Shown here: one piece after another, positions 29,781-40,304 of the stretch | How positions within the stretch are numbered: position 1 is the stretch's first letter | Layout of the letters: the number at the start of each line of letters is the position of its first letter | Source: Platanthera guangdongensis | Lineage: Eukaryota > Streptophyta > Magnoliopsida > Asparagales > Orchidaceae | Direction: 5' to 3' | NCBI GenBank assembly: GCA_039583875.1 | Contig: CM077162.1 | Span: forward strand, 59,502,822 to 59,566,821 | Length of the DNA stretch: 64,000 nucleotides | The notes under the pieces: model-generated | Database searches by the model: none | Told to the model about the DNA's origin: nothing | Seen by the model: only the letters and a program-made list of their open reading frames with translations | Made by a program: the position numbers and the translations under genes

Positions 29781-32411
29781 TTAGACTCTCTTTTGCTTAG
29801 CTTTAGATCTTGAACTCCAATAATTTTTTGGGAAGAGGTTGGACGAACAACAGATTCTTGCTTGCAAGCTCATGTATTTCTCAACATTGAATAAGCTTTT
29901 CTTCTGATATTTTTCCAGTTCATGTTGCCTGTAAAAGGACATTGTAGTAAATTGAGAAGTGTCCTTACCTTCAGTGCTTTCTTTCTTTATCTGAGCAATA
30001 GCAACTTGGTCCTTGAACCTAGCCATCCTGTAAACAGCATCTAGCTCTGGTTCAATTATAGGAGAAGCTGTCCTCCTTGGCTTCAATGTTGTTGATTGCT
30101 CTGACTCTTATAAGACTTAGACCTTGTAGGTATGTCCTGCCTGTACTGATTTGGTCTAGAATAATGTGAAAAGGGCCTCTAAAAAGAAGATAAACTACCT
30201 ACTGATCCTGCTACTGGAGGAGGAGGAGGACCTATCCAAGACTTTGGAGGTGAATGATTCCTCTTCATTTTCTTCCTCCTTTTCTGCTCATTTTTAGAGA
30301 ACCTCATCCAATGCGGATGGTCTGGTGTAAGAGTAATCTCATGAAGAATATAATAAGGGATATCATCTGTAGATGAAGGTTGAGGAGCAACCTTGACTGG
30401 AGCCTTTTTCCAGGATTTTCTTTTCTTTGAATTAGATTCTTCTAAATCATCAGAATCTATATGGACATCAGATTGTTCCTCTGCCCGATCATATAATTTA
30501 TCAATTTATTTATATAAATTAGTATGATCAACAGACTGATCCTCTGGCTGTTCATATAGAAGCGGAATAATCCTGCTCCATAATATCTGTTATATCATAA
30601 ATAGTCTGTGAGACTCGATTAACACTGGTAAAAGTAGCTCTGGGATTGGATCTAAGCTGTTTTAAAACATGGGATCAATAAGAGCAGTTTAACACACTGA
30701 TGCTCTAGAGAGATCTTCTTCAAAAACTGGTAGACTAGGAATATAACTGTGTAGTAAATCAAAATCTTTTAAATAAGTAATATAAATTAACTGTAGGATT
30801 AATAATGACATCACCAACAGTAATAACTTCTGGAACTGATGTCAACTCATCCTCAACTGAGATGACTTCAGTCATTTCTAAATGTTAAACTTCAACCAAA
30901 TCTGTTGTAGCTGGAACTGGAGCTTTTACTGCTGCAACTATAACTGGAGCGTCTTCATCATGCATCTCCCCCTGTCTAGATCTAGGAATAACTGAATCTA
31001 GGCCCCCAGAAGAAGGGACAGAATGGGAAGAGGCTATTTTGAAGAGAGTTTAGCAATGGAGGACACCACAGGAGCCAAAGCTATATCCAACAGCTGTTTG
31101 AGGGTAGGAGTTATGAAATCAAGAAGTTGAGTGGAAATAGTAGAGAAATGCAGATACATAAACTCATATGAATTTTGAGTAGATGCAGTGGATGGATTGG
31201 AAGAGGAGGGAGCTGATTTGTTAGCATAGTTAATGCACTGAAAGACAGCATGTGGTACAGATGGAAGATTGATGACATGGGGAATGTCATCATGAATTAT
31301 CTCCTGGATGGGTTAGTGAGGTGGAGATAATTGAGGTAGAGATGAATGAGTTGGAGATGAATGAAGTGGAGAGAAATGAGGTGGAGATGAATGAAGTGGA
31401 GATGAGTGAAGTGACTGATGAATTGGGGATTCTGCATGAAAAATTATGGATGGAATTTCTTCAAATAGATTAAGTTATAGTGGTGACTGATCAACTGGGG
31501 AATGAACATGGAAAGTTGATGATATAACTTATTCAAGCAAAGTAGTTTGTAGAGTAGGTGGTGTGGAAGGAGGAGAGTAATGATGTGTAGATTGTGGAGT
31601 GGAAGACACAATGTGAGAGTTTTCTTCTAGAGTTGGGAGAGCAGCTGGGATAGCTCTTGTGTTTTTAGAAGCTACCCTAGATGATTCATCCCTAGGAGGC
31701 TTAGAAATCACCCTCTCCTACTTTCCAAACATAGCAGAAGTAATCATTTTGGATGCATTGATATGCATAGTTTGAGAGTCCAAGATCTCTCGGCATTTGG
31801 TTTGGAGAAAAATACCTAAAATTTTGTCATAACTCACATCCTTCTTGTTAATCTTATTCTTAAAGGAATCAAACAAAATTGTCCCCCATTTAATGTTCTT
31901 CTAATCAACCAGAGCACACATCAATAGAAATTGGTGCCTGGTGACATAGTCATCAGCAGATTATTTACACAGAAGAACTTTCCCAACCACATAGGCTAGA
32001 AATTTATATTCTATAGAAAAATTCTTTTTCAATAAGTGGTTAGGGTTTCCTTATTTGTGACCCATTCTATCAAGCATAATATCCAAATTCTGAACTAGAC
32101 AATTCAATATCATCTTCTCCAGTGGCTAAGCCAAAAAATTCAGAGAAAATTATAGGGGTATACAAAACCTGATGTCCTGTGATTGATCCAATAATAGTTG
32201 ACTGATCATGAATCCTTGCGGTATGAACCCATTCTTTTATCTCTGTGAGGGGGAGCTTGATTCTAATGGTCATAAAATTATGCAGTTGTTGTGCCTCAAA
32301 CAGTTGCAAAATATTTCGGAAGATTTGATCTGAATGGCGAAAAGAGTCCATATCGATGTCGAATCCGGCATCGAATTTCATTGCAGTGAGAGTCGCTTGT
32401 GACACCGCCAT
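29781..32411 (-). pseudogene. Element D env-like third ORF, degraded
   Basis: Starts MAVSQATLTAMKFDAGFDID on the minus strand just after the pol/env repeat spacer, the position of the env-like gene in Sireviruses. The first ~110 codons (to 32070) are open, with FEAQQLHNFMTIRIKLPLTE. The middle is Ser/Pro/His-rich, including about seven copies of an SPxHx pentapeptide encoded by a 15-bp repeat (31314-31440). The last open piece (30086-29781) includes MKPRRTASPIIEPELDAVYR and a basic end. Function is unknown; membrane or fusion features could not be identified. Broken by many stops. Confidence 0.6.
31314..31440 (-). repeat. 15-bp tandem repeat in env-like ORF of D
   Basis: Variants of gaggtggagatgaat repeat about seven times; on the minus strand they encode an SPxHx pentapeptide series. 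Confidence 0.7.
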
Positions 32412-32509
32412 ATTCCAGCAAAACAAAAAGATCAAGCACAAGAGAAGGGAAATGGAGAATGCTTAGGATGAAGTTCAATGAAAACCAAATATAAGTTTTC
32501 AGAATTTTA

Positions 32510-32725
32510 ACCGACGAAAAACAATTCATCGAAGGGCACACAATTCGTCGAGCTCTATTTGATGAAAGGTTCACGAAATATTTCACATTTCGTCAATCTT
32601 CGTTCGACGAAAAGTTGAAATTCATCGATCGACGAAGGGTTTCATAATTCGTCGATCTCCGTTCGATGAAATGTTTATAATTCGTCGATTTTTGTTCGAC
32701 AAAAAGTTGAAATTCATCGATCTCC
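32510..32725. repeat. TTCGTCGA array between pol and env-like ORF of D
   Basis: About ten variants of aattcgtcgatctccgttcgacgaa in 215 bp, between the pol stop (32734-32736) and the env-like start (32411). Each unit is an inverted pair of TCGTCGA/TCGACGA. The same position in element E holds the TACTCGAGTA array. Confidence 0.75.
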
Positions 32726-32733
32726 GTCCAAAA

Positions 32734-34200
32734 TCAACCTAATGTATCTCCATCAATCATTCCTAGCTGGTTTAAAAAGAAATTATGCCTCTTTTCATCT
32801 AATGGTTTGGTGAATATATCTGCCCTTTGTAAATCAGTAGGTATAAATATAAGGTTAATTTTATTTTTATCTACATTGTCCGTGATAGTATGATGCCTTA
32901 TTTCTATATGTTTAGTCCTACTATGGAGGACTGGATTCTGTGCAATTGAAATTGCACTGGTGTTATCACAATATATAATAGAATTATCTAAGTTGAATCC
33001 ATAATCTAGTAATTGATTTTGAATCCATAATATCTATGAACAATAACTACCTTTCGCAATATATTCAGCCTCAGCAGTTGAAGTAGACACAGATGTTTGT
33101 TTCTTGCAAAACCATGACACAAGACTATCACCATGAAACTGACAAGTTCCTGATGTGCTTTTTCTATCAACTCTGCATCCAGCATAGCCAGCATCTGTGA
33201 ATCCAGTTAATTCAAATCCTGACACAATAGGATAAAAGAGTTTTAGATTATGATAACCCTTTATATATCTTAATATTCTATTTACTAGGGTAAGTTGTGA
33301 TTCTTTAGGGTTAACCTGAAACCTACCATAAATACAGGTTGCAAACATAATATCAGGTCTACTTGCTGTTAAATATAATAGTGACCCAATGATAGTCCTA
33401 TATGTTTTCTGATCAACAAGTTTGCCATGTTCATCATTATCAACTACAACATTAGTAGGCATATGTGTTTTCAAAGAGGAGACATCTAACATCCCAAATC
33501 TTTTAATTAGCTCTTTATTATATTTAGATTGAGATATGAAGATGCCATCAGGTGTTTGCTTTACTTGTAATCCAAGAAAATAAGATAATTCGCCCATGCT
33601 ACTCATTTCAATCTTTGAATGCATTAGGTCAGAGAATCTTTTGCAAAGTTTAGAATCAGCTGAACCAAAAATTATATCATAAACATATATTTGAACTAGT
33701 ATAATTTTAGTTTTATGATGTCTAAAAAATAATGTTTTATCTACCATACCTCCACAAAATTTATTTTCTAATAGAAAATTAACAAGGGTCTCATACCAAG
33801 CTCTCGGAGTTTGTTTAAGACCATAAAGAGCTTTATTAAGTTTAAAAACATGAGAAGAGTAAGTTGGAGAGATAAAACCTGGAGGTTGTTCCACATATAC
33901 TTCCTCTTTGATGTCTCCATGCAAGAATGCACTCTTTACATCCATCTGGTGTACTTTGAATTTCTTGAATGCAACAAAAGCTAGATATATCCTGATAACT
34001 TCTAATCTTGCAACAGGAGTAAATGTTTGGTCATAATCTATTCCTTCCTCCTATAAATATCCTTGAGCTACCAGTATAGCTTTATTTCTCACTATAACTC
34101 CTTGAGCATCCAATTTATTTCTGAAGAGCCATTTAGTTCCAATTACTAGATAGTCTTTGGGTCTTGGAACTAAGTCTCAAACTCTACTTCTCTCAAACTA
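32734..34200 (-). pseudogene. Element D reverse transcriptase and RNase H
   Basis: Minus-strand copia RT: KWLFRNKLDAQGV upstream, then [36 protein letters not shown], and the active-site box reading YVYD instead of YVDD (one catalytic Asp replaced by Tyr). [20 protein letters not shown] and RNase H GFTDAGYAGCRVDRKSTSG follow. A TAG near 33034 cuts the frame in RNase H, after which [12 protein letters not shown] and [11 protein letters not shown] are readable to the end at 32734. One 303-codon stretch (33945-33034) is open. The altered active site means no activity even if translated. Confidence 0.85.
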
Positions 34201-34659
34201 ATTAAGTTCTTCTTACATTGTAATGATCCAATGAGGATCTTGTTCTGCATCTTTTATTTATTGAGGTTCAATCTAGGGAGAGAAAACATGTGTGCATCTG
34301 ACCTTGATTAAGTTGATGTCTTGTTTGCACACAAGCTGATATGTCTCCAATCACTTGAGATCTAGGGTGATCTCTAAGAGTGACATAATCAACAGGTGGA
34401 GTTAGTTCTTCAATGTTTTGTGTTGTTAATTCCTGTTGTGGAATTTCATTAGCTATAGTTTTTTTAACATAAATTTCAGAATCATCTTCATCACTGTCTT
34501 CGCCATTCTATTGATAAGGATGCATTGTATCCTCTTGTTTTGGGGTAAATTCTTCTACTTTGTCACACAGTATTGGTTCTTGCAAAGAATCTATGGTCGA
34601 GATATTTCTCTCCTTGTAAAACATGTTAGTTTCGTCAAATGATACATGTATGGATTCTT

Positions 34660-35309
34660 CTATTTAAAAGGTGATTTATTATAAATCCTATAAGCCTTAC
34701 TAACAAGAGAATTTCCAAGAAATATTCCTTCTGCAGCCTTGGCTTCAAATTTTCTTAAGTGTTTCTTGTCATTATTATGGATATAACATTCACGCCCAAA
34801 AAATTTTAAAATAACATACTTTTGGTTTCTTATTTTTAAGTTATTCATAGGGAGTCCTACCCTTCACTTTATGAATGAGACTTCTGTTAAGAACATAATT
34901 TGTCGTGCTTACTGCCTCTGCCCAAAAGGATAGGTGTAAGTGAGCATCTACAAGTAATGTTCTAGCAGATTCAATTAGAGTTCTATTTTCCTTTCTGCCA
35001 CCCCATTTTGTTGAGAAGTTCTAGGAGCAGAGAAACACTGTCTGATTCTTTCTTTCCCACAGAATTCTCTCATCAGAAGAGAATCAAACTCAGTGCTATG
35101 ATCACTTTTGATCAATGTAATCTGGTAAAATACTCAATCTTGATATTCCTGAGAAAATCTCTAAAAACTTTAAAAGTATCTGACTTGTTTCTAAGAAAGA
35201 CCACCCAAGAGAATCTTGAGAAATCATCAACAATAATTAAAGTGTATGAATTATCTCCCAAACTTTGTATTCCAATAGGTCCAAAAAGGTCCATATGTAG
35301 CAAATACAA
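34660..35309 (-). pseudogene. Element D integrase
   Basis: Minus-strand frames show LLHMDLFGPIGIQSLGDNSY (first Asp), IIVDDFSRFSWVVFLRNKSD, then after a stop near 35112 readable pieces of the rest (QQNGVAER region near 35000, catalytic Glu) and the end of the core with FFGRECYIHN and AEGIFLGNSLVSKAYRIYN. Several stops and shifts separate them. Confidence 0.75.
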
Positions 35310-35369
35310 AATTCTGGATGAATCACTTTTAGATGTTGATTTAAAACTATTTTTAGTTTGTTTTTCTAA

Positions 35370-35867
35370 TTAGCAAGCTCTACAAAGTCCTTCCTTCTTG
35401 TAAGATCTAGAAGGAAGTCCTCTAAAAAAGTTTTCCTTAGACAATTTAGCAATAGTTCTAAGATTTTCATGCCCTAATAATTTATGCCAAAGTTCACTTT
35501 CTTTACTTATCTGATTAAATAAACAAATTTCAGATTTAGCAGAGTTGAAATTAACTAAATATATACTACCTTGTCTAACTCTAGATAAAATAATTATATT
35601 ATCAGTAGATATAATAGAGAATAAAGATTTATTAAATGATACCAGATAACCTTCATCACATAGTTGACTGATGCTGATTAGGTTATGCTTAAGACCTTTC
35701 ACATAAGCGACCTTTCTGAAGTTAACCACTCCAACCTTGACATTGCCATAGCCCTCTGTCTGGCCACAGTTGGAGTCTCCAAATATGACTTTTGGTCCAA
35801 GCTTTTCTTTGAAGTCTTTTAGATTAACTTTTCTACCTATCATATGTTTTGAGCACCCATTATCCAA
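35370..35867 (-). pseudogene. Element D protease end and pre-integrase domain
   Basis: 165 open codons: MDNGCSKHMIG is the protease active-site region with DSG changed to DNG. KVIFGDSNCGQTEGYGNVKV and VKGLKHNLISISQLCDEGY follow, then the pre-integrase LWHKLLGHENLRTIAKLS and a CRAC end. All are typical of copia elements near element E. Confidence 0.8.
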
Positions 35868-36109
35868 GTACCATTCTTCCTTTGTGGTAGGATAGTTCTT
35901 TTCCTATATTTAGAATAAGTTAGGTGTTCTTGAACCAGATTACCATGTGTCATATTGTTTTGACATAATCAGTAGAAATATATGAATACTCAAGTTTATT
36001 TTTATAACCAAGTGGATGATATCTCATAGGAGAAATGATCCACTCAGTAAAAGGGTTTATCAACTTTTGTGTTTAATTATTCTTTTGAAAAGAGTTATAT
36101 TTTATCTTC

Positions 36110-36345
36110 CAAAAGTTTGAGTTCGATGAATTATACTGATTTCGTCGAGCTTCATTCGACGAATAGTTGTGATTTCATCGAGCTCTATTCACCGAATAGT
36201 AATATTCATTTTCTATGTTCAGCGTTTGTCAATCGATATTCGACAAATAATAATGATTTCATTGAACAACATTTCCAGTGTTTAGAGTTCGTCGATCTCT
36301 ATTCGACGAATAATATTGATTTCATCAAGCTTGGTTCGATGAATT
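36110..36345. repeat. TTCGTCGA array between gag and protease of D
   Basis: Seven or so variants of atttcgtcgagctycattcgacgaat in 235 bp, separating the gag remnant (36349) from protease. An array inside the coding part of the element is unexpected; it may be a secondary insertion or local expansion. Confidence 0.65.
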
Positions 36346-36348
36346 CTG

Positions 36349-37934
36349 TTAGACATATTTTTTCTGAAAATGTTTATTTTGTTTTAGAACATTCTTTGGC
36401 AAAACTTCAGTTGATGTATCTTCTAGTATTTCTTTTCCTTTAGCTGAAATAAATTTTACATGGGTAGTTAAAATATTTTTCTGAATGAGTTGAGGTTGAC
36501 TTGATGAAGCTCTCAAGTCTAGTCTGCCATTTAATCTGGCATTGACTATGCTTGTTATATTCATAAGTTTGATGCTTCTCCCATTAAGAAATTGTTCAAA
36601 ATTTTTAACCTCAGATAATCTTTTTTCCAAGAAAACTATTTGTTCCTCAGGAATTTCCAATTATTCTTTAAGTTTAATATTTTCTGAATATAAGTTATTC
36701 AATTCAATTAATTTATCTCTGAGAAGTTTTATTTCCTTCTAAGATTTTATCAAATCATTACAAAGCAATTTAGAATCTATCTTGAACTTATCTGATGTAA
36801 AGTCAACGGTAGAAATTACCTAGTCTTCTTCAGACTCAGATTCATAACCAAAATTATTGTTTGATGCATTAATTGTCATCAAACAGACTTCTTTAGCCTT
36901 TGTTTCATCTTCATCTTCACTTGAACTGGATGAAGATTCTATGTCTGTCTCACTCCATATTTTAGCAACAAAGCCTTTCCCCTTCTGTCTGTGTTTACTA
37001 GAAGAGGGTTGCTTGAATGTTTCTTGAAGTCTTTCTCCTTCTTCTTGTCTTTCTTCTGATTTTCAGGACATTCTACAAGTATGTGTCCCGGTTTCCTGCA
37101 ACCATAATAGACAATCTCTTTAGTAGGTGTTTTGTCATACCTTGGTTTATCCTTGTTTCTGGAAAATCTTTTCCTGAAGTCCTTTCTGGCCATTTTGTAA
37201 AATCTTTTGGCCAAAAGACTCATGAGGTCTTCATTCTCTAGAATTTGTTCTTCCGCTTCATGAGGTCTTCATACTCTTATCCTTCACCTTCCCTTATTTT
37301 GATGAGCTGCTCATTGGATTTGATCTTGCCCAACAAGGTTTCTGTTCAAATCTCATTTACACTTCTGGCTTCTCCAATTGGCCAAATTCTTGAATCCCAT
37401 GCGCTAGGGAAATACATGATAATTTTGTCATTAACTTCTGTTAGTGTAATATCTTTCTCCAAGGTTTTCAACTCATTCATTATGAGACTGAGTCTTGTAT
37501 ACATGTCAGCAATAGATTCAGTTTCCCCTTTTTGAAATTCACATATTTAAAAATCAGGTGAGATCTTCTATCTTTTCTCTCATCTGCTGATCCAGCTACC
37601 ATTGCAGCGAGGGAGTCACAATATCTTTTACTGAAGTGCATTCAGAAACCTTCTGAAAAATATCATCTGACATTGTTTGGGCTAGTATGTTCATAGCCTT
37701 TACATCAACGATTTTTGCCTTTTTCTGAGCTTTTGTCCATTCTGGAGGTGGTGTAGCATTGGTGCTTGTTGTTGCCAGTTGAGAAGGTGGTCCTGTCAAA
37801 ATAGAATTGTAGATATTCTCATCAATAGAATTCATATATAATCTAATCCTTGCTTTCGATAATGTAAACTTATTAATATTGCAAATAGAAGGTCTAGTGC
37901 TTGTATTCCTTATTTTGTGCCATGATAAAGTCAA
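36349..37934 (-). pseudogene. Element D gag
   Basis: Minus-strand pieces of a long Sirevirus-type Gag. The N-terminal part (37934-37596) includes PPPEWTKAQKKAKIVDVKAM and a DDIFQKVSECTSVKDI segment. A zinc knuckle region near 37080-37130 reads YYGCRKPGHILVECP, with the first Cys replaced by Tyr. A Glu/Leu-rich stretch EIPEEQIVFLEKRLSEVKNF is a likely coiled coil, as known for Sirevirus Gag. Several frameshifts and stops. Confidence 0.7.
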
Positions 37935-37965
37935 ACTCTAAGTAAAATAAGATCTATCGGGATCT

Positions 37966-38891
37966 TGTTGGTTTAGGTGTTAGAAGTTTTGAAAATAGTG
38001 ATATATATATATAGAGATAGATAATAATCACAAAAGATAAATAAAAAGAAAAACAATCACAAACGACACAAGGAATTTATAGAAGTTCCCTAATAAATCT
38101 GGGTATGTCTACTCTTCTACCACCCTGGTAGGAATCCACTATAGGTTTTTGATCAGGTGCCCTATCACCATAAGATCGATTTTCTAAGGGAGATCTAGCA
38201 ACCCTTTGGGCTTTTGATCAGGTACCCAAAAACCAAATCTATGTCTTTTGATTAGGTGATTTATGAAGCAAGTGTAATCTTTTGAAGGGATTATAACCAT
38301 GTACAAGTTTAAAGAGTAAACTAAATATGTTAGATGTTGTCTTCTCTTTCAAGAATCTCTGAGAATACTTTAGTGGATGATATTGCAAAAAGCTTCCCCT
38401 GATTTGAATAGGAATTGTGATCAAGGGAGGAAACTTTTCTTCAGGGTGTAGGCCTTCTTATATGTTGTTCCTCTCCAGCTAATGTTTGAGACATATATGT
38501 ATTTTGATGTCTCTTAAGGAGAGTCTAAAGCAGAGTTTTGTAGATTTCAAAATTTCTATATATTCCCCAAAAATTCTTTAAAGTAGTAATATTCTATAGA
38601 TATATACTGTCAGGAAGAATTCAATATTTGAAATAAAATGATTCTGAAACGGCTGAATCCCTTAGAATTTGTAAATGCCTTGGAATTAATTAGAATTAAA
38701 ACTCTGTGATAAATCCATATTTAAGGCTTCCTTAAATGATTATATTCGTTTAGAATATTTAGCATTAAATATCAGAGTTTTAACTGACTATTACCAAGCT
38801 ATTGAAATCATTCTACCTTCTGTATATAGAACTGCCTGATCGTCGAGCTCAATAAAGATTTCGTCGAACTGAGCCTGGAATTCGTCGAACT
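37966..38891 (-). repeat. Element D 5' LTR, partial
   Basis: On the minus strand it ends CCTAAACCAACA at 37966, before the gag leader. Its outer part ends abruptly at 38891 where G is inserted (candidate TSD gaact, 38887-38891, untestable here). It has TTCGTCGA motifs at 38835-38890. No TGGTATCAGAG-type PBS was found next to 37966, so this boundary is provisional. Confidence 0.6.
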
Positions 38892-39451
38892 TGTTGGAGC
38901 ATGCGTTACACTCTTCTTTAGTTTGCTAATAACAAATCTCGTTTGTATTTGATCTTTGGGTGTTTATGATGTGCAGATATCACAGGTCTAGCTCTAATGG
39001 ATTTTGGGTGAGGTTTCGGATCATAATAGATGAGCATTGAAGATATCACCATACGATATTGGGTATCGCCCACATGCGACATCGACGTTCGACGAATCTG
39101 CACTCGACGATCGACGATTGCTGTTCGACGAATCTTCAATGCACATAGAAGATATCTCCAGGTGATATTGGTTATCTCCCATAGGCGACAGCGACGTTCG
39201 AAGAATCTATACACGACGATAAACGATCGACATTCGACGAATCTGCGATGCCAAAATCAGGAGTTTGTGGGACACGTGACGACAATTATCACTATAGCCA
39301 GGTGACGATACCCAGTGTTGTCGAGCGACATTCCACGTTCGACGATTGCAGAATCTGTGATGTGAAAATGAGGAGTTTGTGGGACACGTGGCAGCAGTTA
39401 CTGATATCTCCATGTGGCGATACCCAATGTCACCCGGCGATATCGCTACAG

Positions 39452-39459
39452 TATAAAAG
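39452..39459 (+). promoter_or_regulatory. TATA box of element G
   Basis: tataaaag in the 5' LTR, about 440 bp downstream of the start of the TCGA-rich part and 800 bp before the LTR end. Confidence 0.6.
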
Positions 39460-39724
39460 CCATTCAATTTTTTGAGGAGATCACGAATTTCATTACCTGG
39501 AGTGCACCTTCCTGTTTAGATGAGCCAGATAGCTCCAGATTCCAGATTTACTTCATACTCTCAAGAAGGCCGAAGAACAAATGATAGACGGCATGTACGC
39601 ATCATTCAAAGCAACCCTGGCTAGGATTTGTCATCGTCTTCAGCACTTTGTTTGAAGGGAGTTTTTATTCAGAAGTTTTCAATTTGTTTTGTTTTTATTC
39701 CTATTGTAAACCTATTGTAATCGA

Positions 39725-39905
39725 GAGGGGAAATCACCGCCTTGTGCGTGGCGTCTAAGTCCTTGTGTGGCTTAGAGGAAATCCCTGCCTTGTGCGTGGC
39801 ATCCAAGTCCTTGTGTGGCTTAGGGGAAAATTGCTGCCTTGTGTGTGACATCCAAGTACTTTTGTTGCTTAGGGAGAAATCATTGTCTTGTGTGCATCGT
39901 CTAGA
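39725..39905 (+). repeat. 48-49 bp tandem repeat in R/U5 of element G
   Basis: Nearly four units around cttgtgcgtggcatccaagt, starting at 39741, 39789, 39838 and 39887. It lies downstream of the TATA box, so it would be in the transcript. Confidence 0.8.
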
Positions 39906-40256
39906 TCGAGGTAGGTCTAGGGGAGGCTTGTAGCAAGATCTAGGGAGAGATACATTTTAGCCTGCCGGTTCTTGATAGAAGGACCGACAAAAACAAATGT
40001 AAATTCTATTTTTCATAAGCCTTGGTCTCTAGCTCTATAGAGAGAACTTGTATTCACTTTTACCACTTTTGAAATAAATTGTTATTATTTTAGCTTTTAT
40101 ATATCTCAGAGTGTTTGAGTCTGCTTATGAAACAATTAGTCTCCATTTCATAATTTCATTATTTTTTGTTCAACACTTAAACTTTATATAGTTAACGAAA
40201 ATTAATTAACTCACCCACCCACACCGCCCTCTAAGGGTATCGTAAGATCCAACACT

Positions 40257-40272
40257 TGGTATCAGAGCCAGG
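40257..40272 (+). promoter_or_regulatory. Element G primer-binding site
   Basis: TGGTATCAGAGCCAGG two bases after CCAACA; matches initiator tRNA-Met. Confidence 0.9.
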
Positions 40273-40304
40273 TTACTTCGAAATAGGTTTGACTGTCAGG
40301 AGTA

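Larger units (their letters stand above)
29672..38891 (-). mobile_element. Element D: Sirevirus-like Ty1/copia element, minus strand, decayed
   Basis: Minus-strand order: partial 5' LTR (38891-37966), gag (37934-36349), protease and pre-integrase (35867-35370), integrase (35309-34660), RT/RNase H (about 34200-32734), repeat spacer, env-like ORF (32411-29781). INT before RT shows copia; the extra ORF after pol and the long Gag suggest the Sirevirus (SIRE/Maximus) lineage. The 3' LTR is not in the window: element A begins at 29671 where D's 3' region should continue. The 5' LTR is cut at 38891 by element G. Many stops and frameshifts indicate age. Confidence 0.8.
38892..40254 (+). repeat. Element G 5' LTR
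   Basis: 1,363 bp. TTCGACGA/CGACGATCGACGA motifs at 39078-39345, two copies of a ~114-bp unit beginning near aggagtttgtgggacacgtg (39260 and 39373), TATA box tataaaag at 39452-39459, and a 48-49 bp tandem repeat downstream at 39725-39905. Ends CCAACA just before the PBS. Confidence 0.85.

Noticed and set aside
39030..39475. Arg/His-rich ORFs near 39030-39475
   Set aside because: They translate the TCGA repeat array in G's LTR on both strands; low complexity only.
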